24,832 nt of DNA from CAZDGB01 sp964504645 (lineage in GTDB: Bacteria; Planctomycetota; Planctomycetia; Planctomycetales; Planctomycetaceae). Below are positions 20,896-24,832 of the stretch, one piece after another; within the stretch, counting starts at the first letter, position 1, and every line of letters starts with the position of its first letter. Under the pieces are notes generated by a model. It did not search any database and was not told where the DNA came from. It saw nothing but the letters and a program-made list of their open reading frames with translations. The stretch is taken from NCBI GenBank assembly GCA_964504645.1, contig CAZDGB010000072.1:1-24832 (forward strand). Direction: 5' to 3'. Both the position numbers and the translations under genes were made by a program.

Positions 20896-22167
20896 CTATT
20901 CGATCCGTATCCGCACGATCTTTTTCTTGCCAACTTTCAGCAACAGTCCGTCGGAGAGTTCCAGCGGATCGAGTGTCTCGACGCGCCGCAGATCGTCTCC
21001 GATATAGACGCCGCCGCCGTCGATCAACCGTCGGGCGTCGCTGAGCGACGACGCCAGGCCGCATTCCTTGAGGAGTTGGTGCGCCGGCAAAGACTTCGCG
21101 GTGATCCACATTTCGGGAATGTCCTCCGGCAGCGCGCCGCCACCGATTTCTTTTTGCCAGCGCGCCGCCGCTTCCGCGCCAGAGCCGGCCGCGTGATACT
21201 GTTCGATGACCGTCGTCGCCAATCGTAGTTTGGCGTCCTTGGGATGCCCGGCGAGGATGGTCTCCACTTCGGGCAGCGGGATGTCGGTCAGCAGTTCGAA
21301 GTACATCTTCATCACGCCGTCGGGGAGTTGCATGAACTTTTTCATCATCTCGTACGGCGGCTCGCTGATGCCGATGTAGTTGCCGAGGCTCTTGCCCATC
21401 CGCCGCACGCCGTCGAGGCCGACAAGAATCGGCGACATCACGCCGATCTGCGGCGGCAAAGTTTCGTCGGGCAATCGCCGACTTTGTACTTCGGCGTTCA
21501 TCCAACGCTGTGCGAGTTCGCACGCCGCCGGCGAGCCTTGCAGATCGCGGGCCAGCATAAAACTGTAAAGCTGCTCGGTCCCGCCGAGCTCGATGTCCGC
21601 GGCGATGCAGACGGAATCGAACGCCTGCATCACCGGGTAGAGGCATTCGTGCAGAAAGATCGGCACCTGCGCGGCGTGCCGCTTGGCGAAATCGTCCCGC
21701 GAGAGCAATTGCGCGACGGTGACCTGCCCGCACAGCCGCAGGAGTTCCCCGAACGACATCGCCTGGAACCAGTCGCCGTTGCGATGGACTTCGGCGTGCG
21801 ACAGATCGACGACTTTGCCGACCTGCTCGAAGTAATCCTTGGCGTTGCGTTCGACGTCTTCGGCGGTGAGCCGTTTCTTGCGGGCCTCGTCGCGGCCGCT
21901 GGGATCGCCGACCATCGCCGTCGCGTTGCCGATGATGATCACCGCCTGATGGCCGAGTTCCTGGAATTGCCGCAGCTTCCGCAGGGGGACGGTGTGACCC
22001 AGATGGACGTCGATGCCGGTCGGGTCGATGCCGTATTTGACCCGCAGCGGCTTGCCGGTCGCGCGGCTCCATTCGAGCTTTTTCGCGAGCTCGTCTTCCG
22101 GAACGATCTTTTCGACGCCGCGGCGAATGACGGCGAGCTGGTCGGCAACGGGGGGAAAGTTGGGCAT
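20896..22167 (-). CDS. tyrS: Tyrosyl-tRNA synthetase
   Basis: About 423 residues from ATG 22167 (a TTG at 22182 would add five). It joins tyrosine to its tRNA in the cytoplasm. The class I HIGH motif appears as HLGH (55-58) in YGIDPTGIDVHLGHTVPLRK. GNATAMVGDPSGRDEARKKR follows. The tyrosine-binding loop is IELGGTEQLYSFMLARDLQ (usually GGTDQ). The KMSKS motif is RMGKS (256-260) in VRRMGKSLGNYIGI. An S4 RNA-binding domain ends the protein (HQLLKECGLASSLSDARRLI). About ten extra residues lie before the KMSKS loop (SRRLPDETLPPQ). Layout is that of the type-2 TyrRS. Divergent signature residues are worth checking but do not look disabling. Confidence 0.93.
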   Translation of the reverse strand: MPNFPPVADQLAVIRRGVEKIVPEDELAKKLEWSRATGKPLRVKYGIDPTGIDVHLGHTVPLRKLRQFQELGHQAVIIIGNATAMVGDPSGRDEARKKRLTAEDVERNAKDYFEQVGKVVDLSHAEVHRNGDWFQAMSFGELLRLCGQVTVAQLLSRDDFAKRHAAQVPIFLHECLYPVMQAFDSVCIAADIELGGTEQLYSFMLARDLQGSPAACELAQRWMNAEVQSRRLPDETLPPQIGVMSPILVGLDGVRRMGKSLGNYIGISEPPYEMMKKFMQLPDGVMKMYFELLTDIPLPEVETILAGHPKDAKLRLATTVIEQYHAAGSGAEAAARWQKEIGGGALPEDIPEMWITAKSLPAHQLLKECGLASSLSDARRLIDGGGVYIGDDLRRVETLDPLELSDGLLLKVGKKKIVRIRIE

Positions 22168-22190
22168 GGGTGGTGGTGACAAAACTTTCG

Positions 22191-22321
22191 TTCGGCGCGG
22201 GTCTCCCGACGTCTCCCGACCCCGCCGGTTTTCTCTTGCGGTCTCCCGACTGCTGCCTTTCTCTTTTGGAAGAGGAGACCTGCGGTCGGAAGAGCGGCGG
22301 GGTCGGGAGACCCGCGCCGAA
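22191..22321. repeat. Large palindromic repeat I (GTCTCCCGAC family)
   Basis: The right arm, starting CGGCGGGGTCGGGAGACC (from 22295) and ending CCGCGCCGAA (22321), is 27 bases. It pairs with a left arm from TTCGGCGCGGGTCTCCCGAC (22191-22210) and CCCGCCG (22221-22227). An extra GTCTCCCGAC copy (22211-22220) makes a 10-base bulge, and a third copy lies at 22241-22250. It lies in the gap between tyrS and the divergent membrane-protein gene. I see no other gene or signal in the rest of the gap (22322-22462). Confidence 0.82.
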
Positions 22322-22462
22322 CATCAGACGACTAGTGCCAAACGAAAGGACGTGAGCAACGGCGTTTCTTTATCGCTCGCTTCCAGAGGATTACAGGGTA
22401 ACATTTGAGGCGTATTGCTTCCATTCGCCGCGCGCCGTACCAACCTTGTGAGTGGTCCGTGT

Positions 22463-24013
22463 ATGGATTCCGCACCTGTCCAGTTCCATCCCGTCGCCAA
22501 GCATCGCCGAGGGAGATGGATGCGAATACTGTCGTGTCTGGGTCTTCTAGCGCTCACTTTGACAGGCTGGATGTTCTGGATTTGGACACCGCCAACGCCG
22601 TTTCGAATTTCGAAAGAAACGACTTACATTCTGGAACCGTTGACGGCGGAGGGGCACGTGGATTTTGTGGAGGCCGTCAACCGCTCTCTTCGCCCATGTC
22701 CTTTGGAGGAAAACGCGTTCGCTTTGATTTACCAGGTCGTCGATTGGAATGAAGACGCGGAAACCTACGACCTGGGTCTCAAACTGGGCGAAGTCTTGGG
22801 ACTCGACGTCGACGACTATGTGGCGAGTCCTGTCCTTGTTTCTTATGAGGAGTACTTCAAGACCCGTGCTTCGGAAGACGCCGACGCCGCGCCGGCAGAA
22901 CTTCCGCTTAGCGCACTCACGACCCCCTGGTCGCGCGAGGAGTCGCCGCTGATTTCCGATTGGGTGGATTCTTTGGAACCGGCGCTGGCTGTTCTGAGCA
23001 CGGCGGCCCAGCGTCCCGGGTTCTACCGTCCGGTTATACTGGGAAAGGATGGACTCTTGCTCAACGCCCAACTTGAGGACTGCCAGGCTTACCGTGTCGC
23101 CGTGCGGGGGTTGTGCGCTCGGGCCATGCGGCGTTGTCAGGCGGATGACATGGCCGGTGCCGTGGCAGACGTCGGCCTAGCTTATCAGATCGGCCACTGG
23201 AGCGGCGAGTACCCTTGGCTGATCACGCAACTCGTCGAGTTTACCATCTTCGCCGTTACGAGCCGTGCCACGCACGGTTTGATCAACTCCGGGAAACTTT
23301 CGGCGGAATCGGCTGCCGACCTGCAATCCAAACTTGAACGCCGATTTCAATTCGTTCCCGTCAATCAGATCATGGACTATTCCCAACGCCTATTGATTCT
23401 CCAAACTTATCTGGAACAGCATGTGTACCGCGATGAGCCGCTACAAGAAAAAATCGCGATCGTGTTGGGGAACGGCAGGTGGAATTGGAACATCATGCTT
23501 GGCGAAGTCAATCAACTCTACGACGAGGCGGCGCGAATCTCATCGATCCATGATCCCGAGACCTTCTCGCGCGAATATGAAGTCTTTCGCCGGCAACTTG
23601 TAGCCGCGACAAAGGATGCCGCGTTGTTCGTGGAGGGATTTGTCTACGGCCGGGACGGGGTCAGTCGACGTATGGGTCAAAAAGCCGGGGCATTGACCCT
23701 GCCGAAATTTGACACGAACGTCAGGCTGCGCCGCCGGAATCTGGCGGAACGGCGTCTCGTGGTCCTCGCTTTGGCGTTGATTCGGTATCACGATGCACAT
23801 GGCCGGTTTCCCAAAGAATTGACCGAATTGACATCCGGCTATCATTCGCTTACCGACGATGAAATGTCGGGGCTGCCGATTGAATATGCACCGACCGAAG
23901 ACGAGGCGTACTTGAAAGTTCAAGGAGTCAATGGCAAGCAACCGGTCGGCAATGTCGATGCGCAGAGTTTCACGGCAATTGAAGTCAGAATCCCCGCGCC
24001 ACATCAGAAATGA
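22463..24013 (+). CDS. Membrane-anchored hypothetical protein
   Basis: About 516 residues from ATG 22463. A TTG at 22415 with GAGG close upstream would add 16 residues. The N-terminus is basic (HPVAKHRRGRWMR) with one membrane helix, ILSCLGLLALTLTGWMFWIW (22-41). The rest is helical and probably outside the cytoplasm, with YRVAVRGLCARAMRRCQADD, then WLITQLVEFTIFAVTSRATH. Near the C-terminus RRLVVLALALIRYHDAHGRF followed by PKELTEL is a motif I associate with planctomycete secreted proteins of unknown function, similar to the helix-plus-loop of pseudopilin-like proteins. I do not recognise a named domain. It converges with the protease gene 3 bases downstream. Confidence 0.75.
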   Translation: MDSAPVQFHPVAKHRRGRWMRILSCLGLLALTLTGWMFWIWTPPTPFRISKETTYILEPLTAEGHVDFVEAVNRSLRPCPLEENAFALIYQVVDWNEDAETYDLGLKLGEVLGLDVDDYVASPVLVSYEEYFKTRASEDADAAPAELPLSALTTPWSREESPLISDWVDSLEPALAVLSTAAQRPGFYRPVILGKDGLLLNAQLEDCQAYRVAVRGLCARAMRRCQADDMAGAVADVGLAYQIGHWSGEYPWLITQLVEFTIFAVTSRATHGLINSGKLSAESAADLQSKLERRFQFVPVNQIMDYSQRLLILQTYLEQHVYRDEPLQEKIAIVLGNGRWNWNIMLGEVNQLYDEAARISSIHDPETFSREYEVFRRQLVAATKDAALFVEGFVYGRDGVSRRMGQKAGALTLPKFDTNVRLRRRNLAERRLVVLALALIRYHDAHGRFPKELTELTSGYHSLTDDEMSGLPIEYAPTEDEAYLKVQGVNGKQPVGNVDAQSFTAIEVRIPAPHQK

Positions 24014-24016
24014 GCC

Positions 24017-24796
24017 TTACTTCGTCAGCAACGCCAGCGCGATGAACGTGCCGTTGAACAGCGCGTGCGTCGCCACGCAGGTCCAGTAGCCATGCGTGCG
24101 GTCGTAGACGTAGCCGAGAATCAGCGCCAACGGCACGAGGGGCAGCGCGTCGTACCAGCCGTGGACGAGGACGAAGACCAGCGCCGTCAGTCCGATCGCC
24201 GCCGGGGCGGGTAGTTGTTGCCGGAGCCAGCCTTGCAGCGTGACGCGGAACAGCAGTTCCTCGGCGAGCGGCGCGACGACGACCGCCGAGACCGCGATCC
24301 ACGCCAACATCTCGCCCCCCGCGTCCTCCGCGAGCGCCTGGAGATACGCGTGCTCCGTCTCCTTCGTCCGCCAGAACTGCGTCGCGATCAGCAACATCAT
24401 CGTCGGCCAAATCGCCGCGAGATACGTGACCAGCCCCAAGTACGCCTGCCGATCCCACAATCGCGGCGACAGCCCCGTCTGCGACAACGGCGTCGAACGT
24501 CCGTCCCTCAGTGCGACGACCAATCCGGCCACAAGCAACAACTGCAGCACGCAATTGAACTGGATCGCGGACAACGACGGCGTCGTTCCGGCCGGCTGGG
24601 CCACGGTCAGCTTCGTGACGATCATGAACGTCAACCACGCAATCGCCGCGACGGCGACCCGGCCGGGGATGCGCGGCGGTTGCCATTCGCCCGGAGAGGC
24701 CGCTGCGTGACGCTGCACGGCGGAACGTAGCTGCAGCCCGCACCAGACGGCCGGCGCGGCGAGGACCAACAAAGGCGTCAGCAGTTCCCGGTTCAC
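24017..24796 (-). CDS. CPBP family intramembrane glutamic protease
   Basis: About 259 residues from GTG 24796. The frame stays open to the window end, so a start beyond 24832 cannot be excluded. Six to eight hydrophobic segments are visible. The family's motifs are APLAEELLFR (E179, E180, R184), FVLVHGWYD (H212) and THALFNG (H244), which form the Rce1-like active site in the membrane. CPBP proteases process prenylated or small secreted peptides and are often linked to bacteriocin immunity. The role here is unknown because no peptide gene is adjacent. It converges with the membrane-protein gene. Confidence 0.88.
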   Translation of the reverse strand: MNRELLTPLLVLAAPAVWCGLQLRSAVQRHAAASPGEWQPPRIPGRVAVAAIAWLTFMIVTKLTVAQPAGTTPSLSAIQFNCVLQLLLVAGLVVALRDGRSTPLSQTGLSPRLWDRQAYLGLVTYLAAIWPTMMLLIATQFWRTKETEHAYLQALAEDAGGEMLAWIAVSAVVVAPLAEELLFRVTLQGWLRQQLPAPAAIGLTALVFVLVHGWYDALPLVPLALILGYVYDRTHGYWTCVATHALFNGTFIALALLTK

Positions 24797-24832
24797 ATCA
24801 ATGTCCCGTCGGTTAGCCGCGACGCGGAGGCT

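Overview
The window looks like chromosomal DNA from a GC-rich Planctomycete, probably of the Planctomycetales/Gemmatales type. Lineage markers are two DUF1501 secreted proteins, a protein of the planctomycete-typical TIGR03067 family, a SpoVG with a zinc-ribbon insert, many short genes on mixed strands, and long palindromic repeats between genes. I recognise no rRNA, tRNA, CRISPR array, prophage, integrase or transposase gene.

Layout. 1-2660: the 5' part of a glycogen-debranching enzyme gene (glgX, minus strand, cut by the window edge), a divergent DUF1501 gene, then a gene-free stretch ending in a REP-type twin hairpin. 2662-4260: a COG2509-like FAD-dependent dehydrogenase. 4316-7770: an accessory cluster of small genes: a 92-residue protein divergent from a minimal kinase-like protein, a secreted protein, several small membrane proteins, a possible immunity-like protein and a DinB protein. 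Three short repeats (A, B, C) occur twice here in the same order and orientation, with different genes between them. 7914-8759: TIGR03067 protein. 8760-10734: repeats, then the ispE-spoVG operon. 10759-13265: a palindromic repeat, a DUF4177-like protein, purB (TTG start) and a VapC-type toxin-antitoxin pair. 13380-17718: transaldolase, a P1B-type metal ATPase bracketed by two related palindromic repeats, and a 3-hydroxyacyl-CoA dehydrogenase family protein. 17752-20241: a second DUF1501 protein and a membrane-anchored protein with a Gly/Val/Asp linker. 20437-20889: a small pair that resembles a polymorphic-toxin tail plus an immunity-like protein. 20896-24832: tyrS, a large palindromic repeat, a membrane-anchored hypothetical protein and a CPBP-family intramembrane protease.

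Housekeeping functions are isoprenoid precursor synthesis (ispE), purine synthesis (purB), tRNA charging (tyrS), the pentose-phosphate pathway (transaldolase), glycogen breakdown (glgX) and metal efflux (P1B ATPase). Most are single genes; the only clear operons are ispE-spoVG and the antitoxin-toxin pair. The most unusual feature is the density of structured repeats: at least six different palindromic families lie in intergenic gaps, plus the duplicated A-gene-B-gene-C arrangement at 5361-7750. All functional calls come from reading the translated sequence and motifs; no database search was run.
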